A stretch of 43,457 nt of DNA. Origin: Chitinophaga pinensis. GTDB taxonomy: Bacteria; Bacteroidota; Bacteroidia; Chitinophagales; Chitinophagaceae. Numbering within the stretch: position 1 is the stretch's first letter; every line of letters starts with the position of its first letter. The position numbers and the translations under genes were made by a program. The stretch covers positions 1 to 43,457 of the forward strand of contig CAMDVD010000030.1 in the NCBI GenBank assembly GCA_945878115.1. Direction: 5' to 3'. Under the pieces are notes generated by a model. That model was not told the origin of the DNA. It did not search any database and was given only the letters and a program-made list of their open reading frames with translations. Below are positions 36,429 to 43,457 of the stretch, one piece after another.

Positions 36429-37679
36429 ATGCTTACAGAACAGGAATTACTTTCACTCAAAAATAGGTTTGGTATTATAGGCAATGATGCATCCTTGAAT
36501 TATGCACTCATGGTTGCATCACAAGTTGCCAATACCGATTTGACAGTGCTTATACAGGGTGAAAGTGGCGTGGGTAAAGAAATTTTTTCGCAAATAATAC
36601 ATGCGCAAAGTGCACGTAAACATAACGCGTTTATTGCCATCAACTGCGGTGCAATACCAGAGGGTACTATTGATAGTGAATTATTCGGTCATGAAAAGGG
36701 CTCCTTTACGAGTGCTACAGAAAGTCGTAAAGGCTACTTTGAAACCGTCAATGGAGGCACTATTTTTTTGGATGAAATTGGTGAAATGCCATTGGGTACA
36801 CAGGCTCGTCTATTGCGTGTGTTAGAGGCTGGTGAGTATATCCGAGTGGGTTCGAGTAAAGTACAAAAAACAGATGTACGTGTAGTAGCAGCTACCAATA
36901 AGGACTTACTACAATTGGTAAATGCAGGTCGCTTTCGAGAAGACTTATATTATAGACTGAGCACAGTGCCTATAAGGGTGGCTTCGCTTCGTGAAAGAAA
37001 GGATGATATTTATTTATTGTTTAGAAAATTTACGATTGATTTTGCTGAGAAGTACAGAACTACACCAATACAATTAAACGAGGAGGCAAGAGATATATTG
37101 ATTAATTATACTTGGCCTGGCAATATTCGGGAATTAAAAAATATTGCAGAACAAATTTCGGTTCTTGCGCCACATAAAAATGTAGCTGCTGAAGAGCTTC
37201 GTTATTTTCTTCCAATTCATAATCAAGAAAAAATGCCAATGATTTCGAGTCATTCGCGAACGAGTTCTGGTTCCGATTTTTCTAACGAGCGTGATATTTT
37301 ATACCAGCTTTTTTTTGATATGAAAAAAGATGTAAACGACTTGAAGAAAATGTTTTTTGAAATCGTGAAAAATCCCTCCATTGCACAGCAATACAGTGAT
37401 AATATGCAAGCGAATGAACAGCATATAGTGCCTTTTACGAATGAAACTAAAATGCATAGTTCTACCAATAATAAACCGTTCATCCTGAACAATAATGAAG
37501 GTCAAAAAATAGAAGCTGTGCATGTGGAAGAGGTTTTAAACTTGGCGGAGAAGGAGAAAGAATACATTGTACGCGCATTAAGAAAGCATAGAAGCAGAAG
37601 GCGAGATGCAGCATCAGAACTGGGTATTTCGGAACGAACTCTTTATCGAAAAATAAAAGAATATGATATTGAAGATTAG
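36429..37679 (+). CDS. Sigma-54-type AAA+ transcriptional activator with Fis-type HTH
   Basis: A 416-residue regulator consisting of an AAA+ domain from about residue 15 (Walker A GESGVGKE at 44-51, Walker B 'GGTIFLDEIGE' at 109-119, 'VRVVAATNKDL', 'YRLSTVPIRVASLRERKDDI', 'WPGNIRELKN') and a C-terminal Fis-like helix-turn-helix (RRDAASELGISERTLYRKI). No receiver or sensor domain precedes the AAA+ core. The sigma-54 contact loop, usually GAFTGA, reads GSFTSA at residues 91-96: the Phe-Thr pair is kept but two small residues are changed. The end overlaps the LptE-like gene by 17 nt, which suggests co-transcription with an LPS transport factor. Confidence 0.92.
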   Translation: MLTEQELLSLKNRFGIIGNDASLNYALMVASQVANTDLTVLIQGESGVGKEIFSQIIHAQSARKHNAFIAINCGAIPEGTIDSELFGHEKGSFTSATESRKGYFETVNGGTIFLDEIGEMPLGTQARLLRVLEAGEYIRVGSSKVQKTDVRVVAATNKDLLQLVNAGRFREDLYYRLSTVPIRVASLRERKDDIYLLFRKFTIDFAEKYRTTPIQLNEEARDILINYTWPGNIRELKNIAEQISVLAPHKNVAAEELRYFLPIHNQEKMPMISSHSRTSSGSDFSNERDILYQLFFDMKKDVNDLKKMFFEIVKNPSIAQQYSDNMQANEQHIVPFTNETKMHSSTNNKPFILNNNEGQKIEAVHVEEVLNLAEKEKEYIVRALRKHRSRRRDAASELGISERTLYRKIKEYDIED

Positions 37680-38175
37680 ATCAGTTCTCTATATAATCGC
37701 AATGTGTATTACAGTTGCGTTTACGTCGTGTGGTGTATATAGTTTTACTGGTGCAGCTATTGAAGGAAAAACTATTAATGTGCATTTTATCGACAATGCT
37801 TCACGGAATATTGTACCTTCATTAAGTGTAACATTTACAGAAAAGTTGCGCCAGAGAATATTGTCGCAATCCTCACTTTCGCAATTGAATTCGGATAAAA
37901 CGGATTATGATATTTCTGGCACCATTACCAATTATGAGGTTACGGTTGCATCCATATCGGGTTCTGAAACGAGTGTAAAAAATAGATTGACGATTGGTGT
38001 TACTATTCAATTTAAAAATGCTTTGAATGAAAAAGCCAATTTTGATCAAACCTTTGTACGTTTTTCTGATTTTGATGCCAATAAAAATTTGCAATCTATA
38101 GAGACTACTTTAATCAATGATATTACCAGTCAGTTGGCGGATGATATTTTTAATAAAGCATTCGTAAATTGGTAG
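37663..38175 (+). CDS. lptE: LptE-like outer-membrane lipoprotein
   Basis: A 170-residue protein with a hydrophobic N-terminus and a lipobox-like 'FTSC' (Cys23), then 'GVYSFTGAAIEGKTINVHFIDNAS', the typical beginning of Bacteroidota LptE homologues ('YSFTG..i...kTi.v..f.N'). 'TDYDISGTITNYEVT' and 'ANFDQTFVRFSDFD' continue the pattern. LptE plugs LptD for lipopolysaccharide insertion in the outer membrane. The ATG at 37663 overlaps the regulator's end. A TTG at 37669 is an alternative start. The gene symbol rests on motif recall. Confidence 0.8.
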   Translation: MILKIRSVLYIIAMCITVAFTSCGVYSFTGAAIEGKTINVHFIDNASRNIVPSLSVTFTEKLRQRILSQSSLSQLNSDKTDYDISGTITNYEVTVASISGSETSVKNRLTIGVTIQFKNALNEKANFDQTFVRFSDFDANKNLQSIETTLINDITSQLADDIFNKAFVNW

Positions 38176-38297
38176 CAGCGTTCTGATAATTATTCTTAAA
38201 GGATTTGAATTAATTTACAAGTTGTCCAAACCTTAAATTCTTCTTAAATTTCCTCTTGGATAGGTTGTAGATGTATACAATTCAATAATCTATACCT

Positions 38298-38305
38298 TAC
38301 ATTTG
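38298..38305 (+). promoter_or_regulatory. -7-like TACATTTG just before the histidine kinase start
   Basis: TACATTTG fits TAnnTTTG but ends only 4 nt before the proposed TTG start codon. If used, the transcript would be leaderless or start within the first codons. No -33 element at the right distance was found. Confidence 0.25.
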
Positions 38306-38309
38306 AAGC

Positions 38310-39584
38310 TTGAAAAAGGTATTTTTAGTCATAGTCAGTTTGGTCGCCTTGTCGCTCATCGGTATAGCGTATTTACAAGTAGAATGGATTAGAGGAGCCA
38401 TGAAACTTAGGCGTGAGAAGTATGATACCGATATTTATGTAAGTCTGCAAAATATTAAAGACACCATTAATATTCGAAAAAGCAGAAAGATTTTGGGTGG
38501 CTTTATTTTACAAAGCCCTGCATTAACGCTTAGTACATTTTATCCTACATCAAGTGTGATTAATGTATTTCAGATGAAAGAAATTATTAAATCTGCTTTG
38601 CAAAAAAATGATATCAAACTGCCATTCGAATTCTGTATCACTAGCGATATGCGTTTGCCTATCATGATGAGTGCAGGATATGATTTGTCCAATATCAATT
38701 CGGAAAATGATTTCAAAACTATTATAACTGGCGACAATTTTATTTACAAAGAAATGTTGCATATCTATTTGATTGAACCGGAGAATTATTTCAAAAAGCA
38801 TTTGGCAACCTTATTATTGTTTTCATTGCTATTCACTTCCGTCATAATCACTGCTTTCGTACTTACAATTAGAACTATGCTTTCACAAAAGAAACTATCT
38901 GAGATTAAATCTGATTTTATCAGTAATATGACCCATGAATTTAAAACACCAATAGCAACCATCTCATTGGCAAGTGATGCGCTTAGTAATGAAAAGGTAT
39001 TGTCAAACAAAGAAAATATATTATACTACACTAGTATAATTAAAGAAGAAAATAGTAGAATGAATAAGCAGGTTGAAAAGATATTACAAGCTGCTCAACT
39101 CGAGAAAAATGAAATTAAGTTACAGCTTAAAGATATTGATGTTCACCAGATAATTCAAAAGGTTTCTGAAAATAATCAATTACAAATGCAAGAAATTGGA
39201 GCACTTTGTAATATTTCATTGCATGCGCAACATTCCATTATTCAAGCAGACGAGGTGCATTTTACAAATATCATTTTTAACCTAATTGATAATGCAATTA
39301 AGTACTCGAAAGAGTCTCCTGTGATCACTATAGAAACTGTTTCAGAAGGGAAAAATATCCTTATCAAAGTTAGGGATAATGGAATAGGTATGGACAAAGA
39401 AACACAGGCGCATATCTATGATAAATTTTATCGTGCGCATACGGGTAATTTACACAATGTAAAAGGTTTTGGATTAGGGCTTACTTACGTGAAGAACATT
39501 GTAGATGCACATGGCGGCACCATTAAGGTAGAAAGCGAATTGGGTAAAGGCACTCAGTTTATTTTAGGTTTTGCTACAGTTTAA
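38310..39584 (+). CDS. Membrane sensor histidine kinase (orphan)
   Basis: A 424-residue kinase. Transmembrane helix 1 is at about residues 4-24, followed by a periplasmic sensor region of about 140 residues with no recognised fold, and helix 2 at about 163-186 ('LATLLLFSLLFTSVIITAFVL'). Then come the H-box 'SNMTHEFKTPIATI' with His209, the N-box 'IFNLIDNAIKYSKES', G1 'VRDNGIGMD' and G2 'GFGLGLTYVKNIVDAHGG'. The start appears to be TTG at 38310, since the first ATG would remove helix 1. The layout recalls the RprX-type kinases of Bacteroidota, which usually sit beside a response regulator, but none is found on either side here. Confidence 0.92.
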   Translation: MKKVFLVIVSLVALSLIGIAYLQVEWIRGAMKLRREKYDTDIYVSLQNIKDTINIRKSRKILGGFILQSPALTLSTFYPTSSVINVFQMKEIIKSALQKNDIKLPFEFCITSDMRLPIMMSAGYDLSNINSENDFKTIITGDNFIYKEMLHIYLIEPENYFKKHLATLLLFSLLFTSVIITAFVLTIRTMLSQKKLSEIKSDFISNMTHEFKTPIATISLASDALSNEKVLSNKENILYYTSIIKEENSRMNKQVEKILQAAQLEKNEIKLQLKDIDVHQIIQKVSENNQLQMQEIGALCNISLHAQHSIIQADEVHFTNIIFNLIDNAIKYSKESPVITIETVSEGKNILIKVRDNGIGMDKETQAHIYDKFYRAHTGNLHNVKGFGLGLTYVKNIVDAHGGTIKVESELGKGTQFILGFATV

Positions 39585-39771
39585 TATGAGCATTGAAAGT
39601 TTTTTTTAGGCTTTAATATGTTTGTCTAAAAACTAATTTGTCGGGTAAAAATAACCATTATTGACATATTGGCGCATTTATCACTCTATTTTTGCCATTA
39701 TGGCGCATATTTTGCATTGGTATGCAACTTGATTAGTAGTTCATATTCCTAAACAATTAAATTAAAAAAAA

Positions 39772-40197
39772 ATGACACATTTTAAAGTAAAAGGCAGCCC
39801 CTTCGTTCCAGGATTTATTAATCTAATGGACAAATTCTTAGTAGATGATTTCCAATCCTTTGGCGCACAAAAATCTCCTTCAGTAAATATTGCTGAAAAC
39901 GAGAATGCTTATGTTATCGAAATGATGACACCAGGGTTAACGAAATCTGATATTAAAATTGCAATTGAAAAAAGCAATTTGACTATTTCGTTTGAAAAGC
40001 GTGAAGAAACTACAGAAAACAAAACAAATTATGTTCGCAAGGAATTCAGTATTCATTCTTTTAAAAAAGTATTTGCTTTGAATGAGCATTTAAATGCCAA
40101 TGATGTAACCGCGAAATTTGAGAATGGAATTTTGTTTGTTACAATTCCAAAATCAGAAATTCCAACAACGGAAACAAAGACGGTTGAAGTAAATTAA
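39772..40197 (+). CDS. Small heat shock protein, Hsp20 family
   Basis: A 141-residue ATP-independent chaperone. The alpha-crystallin domain runs from about residue 35 to the end ('SVNIAENENAYVIEMMTPGLTKSDIKIAIEKSNLTISFEK', then 'YVRKEFSIHSFKKVFALNEHLNANDVTAKFENGILFVTIPKSE'). The final 'EIP' resembles the I-x-I type oligomerisation tail only loosely. Upstream lies a -7-like TATTTTTG (39687-39694) flanked by two GGCGCAT copies. A strong terminator follows. Confidence 0.95.
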   Translation: MTHFKVKGSPFVPGFINLMDKFLVDDFQSFGAQKSPSVNIAENENAYVIEMMTPGLTKSDIKIAIEKSNLTISFEKREETTENKTNYVRKEFSIHSFKKVFALNEHLNANDVTAKFENGILFVTIPKSEIPTTETKTVEVN

Positions 40198-40215
40198 AGT
40201 TGAAGTTTTACTATG

Positions 40216-40248
40216 AAAAATGCACCTAGTTTGGGTGCATTTTTTTTT
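40216..40248 (+). terminator. Intrinsic terminator after hsp20
   Basis: The arms AAAAATGCACC (40216-40226) and GGTGCATTTTT (40234-40244) are perfectly complementary with a 7-nt loop and a T-run of nine. It starts 18 nt after the hsp20 stop. Confidence 0.9.
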
Positions 40249-40418
40249 AAAAATGAATATAGGATTATAGTTAGCTGCAAGTAATGAATTGCCTTTAATG
40301 GAAGTACTTTTTGCTTTATTTTTGGGGCCAAATCAGCCTGAAAAATAGAAGTTCAATAAGATGCCATGAAAAATTATTGTAACATTGTACGCATTAATTA
40401 AAATGTAAATAATTCGAC

Positions 40419-41591
40419 ATGGCAAAACTCCATCTTAAGCATAAAATTTCAGATAGAATATTAAAGGGGCATCCTTGGGTGTATAGCAATGAAATAGCAA
40501 GTGTTGAAAAAGGCGTTGAGCCAGGAGGATTAGTTGATGTTACCACCGCTCAAGGCAATTTTATCGGTAAAGGATATTATAACGCAACATCACAAATTGC
40601 TGCTAGAATATTAACTAGGGATCCGAAAGAAGAAATTGGATTTGATTTTTTTTATCGTAAAATAAATCAGTGTTGGGCTTATAGACAAAAGCTAGGTTAT
40701 ATTGAAAATTGTAGATTAGTTTTTGGAGAGGCGGATGGCCTGCCAGCATTGATTATTGATAAGTTTAATGATTATTTTGTGATTCAAACCATGTCATTGG
40801 GAATAGATATTTGGAAGACAACGATTGTTGATGTTTTAAATAAAATATTTTCACCAAAAGGGATATATGAGCGGAATGATGTTTCAGTAAGAGAATTAGA
40901 AGGGATAGAGTTGAAGAAAGGATTTTTAAGTGCCCCATTCCCCACAGAATTAATTATACAGGAGAATGGATTACAATTCATTGTTGATGTAGAAAAAGGT
41001 CAGAAGACTGGTTATTTTCTAGATCAGCAAGATAACAGAAGAGAAGTAGCTCGTATTGCAAAAGATGCGGATGTTTTAGAAGCTTTTTGTTACACAGGAA
41101 CATTCGGTATACACGCAGCGCATTACGGTGCAAAATCTGTTTTGGGCTTAGACATTTCTGATTTTGCGATAGAAACTGCTGTAAGAAATGCAGAACTCAA
41201 TGGACTTTCTGAGATTTGCCAATTTCAATCCATAAACGCATTTGATGCGCTAAAACAGTGGAGCAAGGAAGAAAAAAAATGGGATGTCGTCATGTTGGAT
41301 CCGCCATCTTTTACAAAGTCCAGAACGCATGTTGAAAAGGCTGTTGCAGGGTATAAAGAAATTAATCTGCGCGCAATGAAATTGATTAAGAAGGGAGGGT
41401 TTTTAGTGACTTCCTCTTGTACGAATCTAGTTTCTCCAGAATTGTTTTTGGATACGATTAAAGATGCTGCTAAGGATGCTAAACGGCCAATACGGCAAGT
41501 TTGTTTTAGAGCGCAAGCGGCAGATCATCCAATCGTTTTTAATATGGAAAATACAAATTATCTAAAATTTCTTATTGTAGAAGTTGGTTAG
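40419..41591 (+). CDS. rlmI: RlmI-type 23S rRNA cytosine-C5 methyltransferase
   Basis: A 390-residue class I SAM-dependent enzyme. The N-terminal PUA domain spans about residues 1-75 ('GHPWVYSNEIASVEKGVEPGGLVDV'). An EEHEE-like linker ('FGEADGLPALIIDKFNDYFVIQ') follows, then the methyltransferase core with 'KTGYFLDQQDNRREV', motif I 'VLEAFCYTGTFGIHAAHYGA', motif IV 'VMLDPPSFTKS' and 'LVTSSCT' with the catalytic Cys of motif VI. The family modifies C1962 of 23S rRNA in E. coli. The gene is monocistronic, about 170 nt after the hsp20 terminator. Confidence 0.92.
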   Translation: MAKLHLKHKISDRILKGHPWVYSNEIASVEKGVEPGGLVDVTTAQGNFIGKGYYNATSQIAARILTRDPKEEIGFDFFYRKINQCWAYRQKLGYIENCRLVFGEADGLPALIIDKFNDYFVIQTMSLGIDIWKTTIVDVLNKIFSPKGIYERNDVSVRELEGIELKKGFLSAPFPTELIIQENGLQFIVDVEKGQKTGYFLDQQDNRREVARIAKDADVLEAFCYTGTFGIHAAHYGAKSVLGLDISDFAIETAVRNAELNGLSEICQFQSINAFDALKQWSKEEKKWDVVMLDPPSFTKSRTHVEKAVAGYKEINLRAMKLIKKGGFLVTSSCTNLVSPELFLDTIKDAAKDAKRPIRQVCFRAQAADHPIVFNMENTNYLKFLIVEVG

Positions 41592-41613
41592 AATTCTATA
41601 GGGGATATCGCAA

Positions 41614-41643
41614 TATTCCCTCGAACACGAGCGAGGGAATATC
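41614..41643 (+). terminator. Stem-loop behind rlmI
   Basis: A perfect 11-bp stem, ATATTCCCTCG (41614-41624) with CGAGGGAATAT (41633-41643), and an 8-nt loop start 22 nt after the rlmI stop. No T-run follows, so it may be a factor-dependent terminator or a 3' stabiliser. Confidence 0.5.
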
Positions 41644-41649
41644 AAGAAT

Positions 41650-42730
41650 TATAAGATAAATAGTGGAGATTGAATAAAAGGGTTGTCTATGCTCCCATTC
41701 GATGTATGTAAAAACCTATTAGAATTACATCGATAAAGTCCTCAAGTGAATAGTGCAGTGAAATAAGCTATCATTACATTGAAGCAGCCTTTTGCAATTA
41801 TTTGGGATTGAATATTATCCAGATACGTTATTGGTAATTCTTAGAAAACGCAATAGTCAAGTTATATTACGGTATTTGTAAGTAAAAAGTTACAATTATA
41901 CTTTGTACTACTACAGATATAAGCTTTCTGCAAATAATTCGCGTAAATAGTCTTCGATTAGTTAGATAATATGTTTGAAGCAGGTCACTCGATTAAGGGG
42001 CATATATTTTGTTGTTATTACTATATACAATTCTTTAATCTCTTTACGAAATGAGTGATATAGAAAGGAAAGGTGTATTGAAATTTTAAATTCAATTAAG
42101 TGGAATGGGAGCAAGCGGTATAAAGCATTACTCCTTCTATATTTTACAACGATAAAAGTTAAAATAAAGAGGAATAGAAATAGATTTTATATGTATTTGC
42201 GGTTAATCATTATGTATATCATAACTGAACTTGTTTAGGTTCATGTAAAGTAAGCTATGTATAACAGAGCAAATTGATTCTGTTCGATAGTAATGTTTTA
42301 AGAGAAAGGGAAATAAAATTTCATGTACATCCAATCGATAGGAATCCTTTGTTGGGATTGAGCTTAAGACGAACAAATAGTAGGAATTTATTATAGGAGA
42401 AGAAATCAAATAAGATAGAGGTTGTTTTATGTAGCCCATACTAGAACGGAATATAAAAGCCTATTCAACTTTTAGTGCAAGCAAAAAGAGATACAAATTT
42501 GTAATTTGACAGTGTAAATTTGAAAATCAGAGCTGTTTTTCTGTGCAAATGTAAGCTACTAGGGACAAGATAAACATTAATTGAGCAATATGTTGAATTG
42601 ATGGAAAGAAAATGCAATTTAAATTTACTTGATTGCAAATTATTTACATTTGGCTGAAACCCTTTACTACATTAGTTTTCGAGAGAATATCAAAATGAAT
42701 TTGAAAATAAAATATTATAAATAGAAGAAT
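41650..42730. other. About 1.1 kb AT-rich region upstream of the rRNA operon with no recognisable gene
   Basis: All frames are short. The longest (42203-42439, minus) resembles no family and has no gene-like context. No tRNA, insertion sequence or CRISPR was seen. A small dyad CGATGTA/TACATCG lies at 41700-41732. The area may hold upstream rRNA promoter sequences, an untranslated RNA or decayed sequence. Confidence 0.5.
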
Positions 42731-42733
42731 ATA

Positions 42734-42764
42734 TTTGGCAGTCTGCAATTCGTGGTTACCTTTG
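42734..42764 (+). promoter_or_regulatory. rRNA promoter P1
   Basis: The -33 TTTG (42734-42737), 19-nt spacer and -7 TACCTTTG (42757-42764) are a complete match to the Bacteroidota housekeeping sigma consensus. It is followed by CACTCC, the same as in P2. Confidence 0.88.
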
Positions 42765-42876
42765 CACTCCCAACAACGAAAAAACAGTTCTTAATTAGTC
42801 AGTTTACGCTTCTTAAAAGCAACCAAATTAACAGTTTTAATCAAACGAAAGTTTTTTAAAAATAATTAAAAAAAAA

Positions 42877-42908
42877 GTTGGAAAATAAAAAGTAAACACA
42901 TACCTTTG
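42877..42908 (+). promoter_or_regulatory. rRNA promoter P2
   Basis: A -33 GTTG (42877-42880), a 20-nt A-rich spacer and -7 TACCTTTG (42901-42908), followed by CACTCC. It lies 144 nt downstream of P1 and about 160 nt before 16S. Confidence 0.88.
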
Positions 42909-42948
42909 CACTCCGTTAGAAAATCAACGGAAAACAAAAAAAGAATAA

Positions 42949-42962
42949 AGATCTTTGAAAGA
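42949..42962 (+). promoter_or_regulatory. boxA-like antitermination sequence in the rRNA leader
   Basis: AGATCTTTGAAAGA resembles boxA of rRNA leaders (TGCTCTTTGAAAA in Bacillus). It is located about 40 nt after P2 and 110 nt before 16S, the expected place for NusB/S10 loading. Confidence 0.5.
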
Positions 42963-43030
42963 CGGAAACAACAGAAAAAAACGAAAGTTTTTAACAGGTA
43001 AATCTTAGCAAAAATTAAAATTAGATATCG

Positions 43031-43050
43031 CTAATTTCTTTAGAAATTAG
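43031..43050 (+). other. Perfect hairpin in the 16S leader
   Basis: CTAATTTCT and AGAAATTAG form a 9-bp stem with a 2-nt spacer (the real loop must be a little larger), 20 nt before the mature 16S 5' end. It may take part in leader folding or 5' processing. Confidence 0.5.
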
Positions 43051-43070
43051 TCAGAATCAAAAACTCATTT

Positions 43071-43457
<387 letters not shown>

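Noticed and set aside
42203-42439. 78-codon minus-strand frame in the gap before 16S
   Set aside because: No family resemblance, signal or operon context. Such a length is expected by chance in AT-rich DNA.

Overview
The window comes from a low-GC Bacteroidota genome. The 5' end of a 16S rRNA gene at the right edge looks like order Chitinophagales. Other support is the -33 TTTG / -7 TAnnTTTG promoter form, the general lack of Shine-Dalgarno sequences, three proteins with type IX secretion (T9SS) sorting tails, and a Bacteroidota-style IF-2, L17 and histidine kinase.

Layout. (1) 1-2900: the tail of an unidentified gene, a 'CAGGATT'-type inverted repeat, and a minus-strand T9SS-exported CotH-family protein. 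(2) 2889-7756, minus strand: the rimP-nusA-infB operon, with a hairpin plus U-run directly in front of rimP and a terminator after infB. (3) 8056-22510, plus strand: ten closely packed genes. They are rmlB and rmlA (dTDP-4-keto-6-deoxyglucose), a WbpD-like acetyltransferase and WlbA/WbpB-like oxidoreductase (di-N-acetylated uronic acid branch), a Wzx-like flippase, a VioA-like aminotransferase, a PglD/VioB-like acetyltransferase, a WecF-like (GT56) glycosyltransferase, a 1937-residue T9SS cargo with a hydrolase-like head and 17 tandem repeats, and a CvfB-like S1 protein. The gene content resembles an enterobacterial-common-antigen type pathway joined to a giant surface protein. (4) 22615-24167: a T9SS beta-propeller gene broken by an in-frame stop and a one-base frameshift. 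(5) 24424-28441: gyrA and a secreted TPR protein. (6) 28549-32193: the alpha ribosomal operon infA-rpmJ-rpsM-rpsK-rpsD-rpoA-rplQ with its own promoter and terminator. (7) 32573-35809, minus strand: a large secreted TolB-propeller/amidohydrolase. (8) 36015-36312: an intergenic imperfect tandem duplication. (9) 36429-41591, plus strand: a sigma-54-type AAA+ activator, an LptE-like lipoprotein, an orphan sensor histidine kinase, Hsp20 and an RlmI-type rRNA methyltransferase. (10) About 1.1 kb with no recognisable gene, then tandem rRNA promoters, a structured leader and the start of 16S rRNA.

How the genes fit together. Most of the window is housekeeping. The unusual part is region 3, where nucleotide-sugar synthesis, flipping and transfer are apparently co-transcribed with a giant outer-surface T9SS substrate. 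In Porphyromonas gingivalis, T9SS cargo is attached to a lipopolysaccharide through a di-N-substituted uronic-acid-type sugar made by Wbp enzymes. The WbpB/WbpD-like pair here makes a similar link plausible, but it is not proven.
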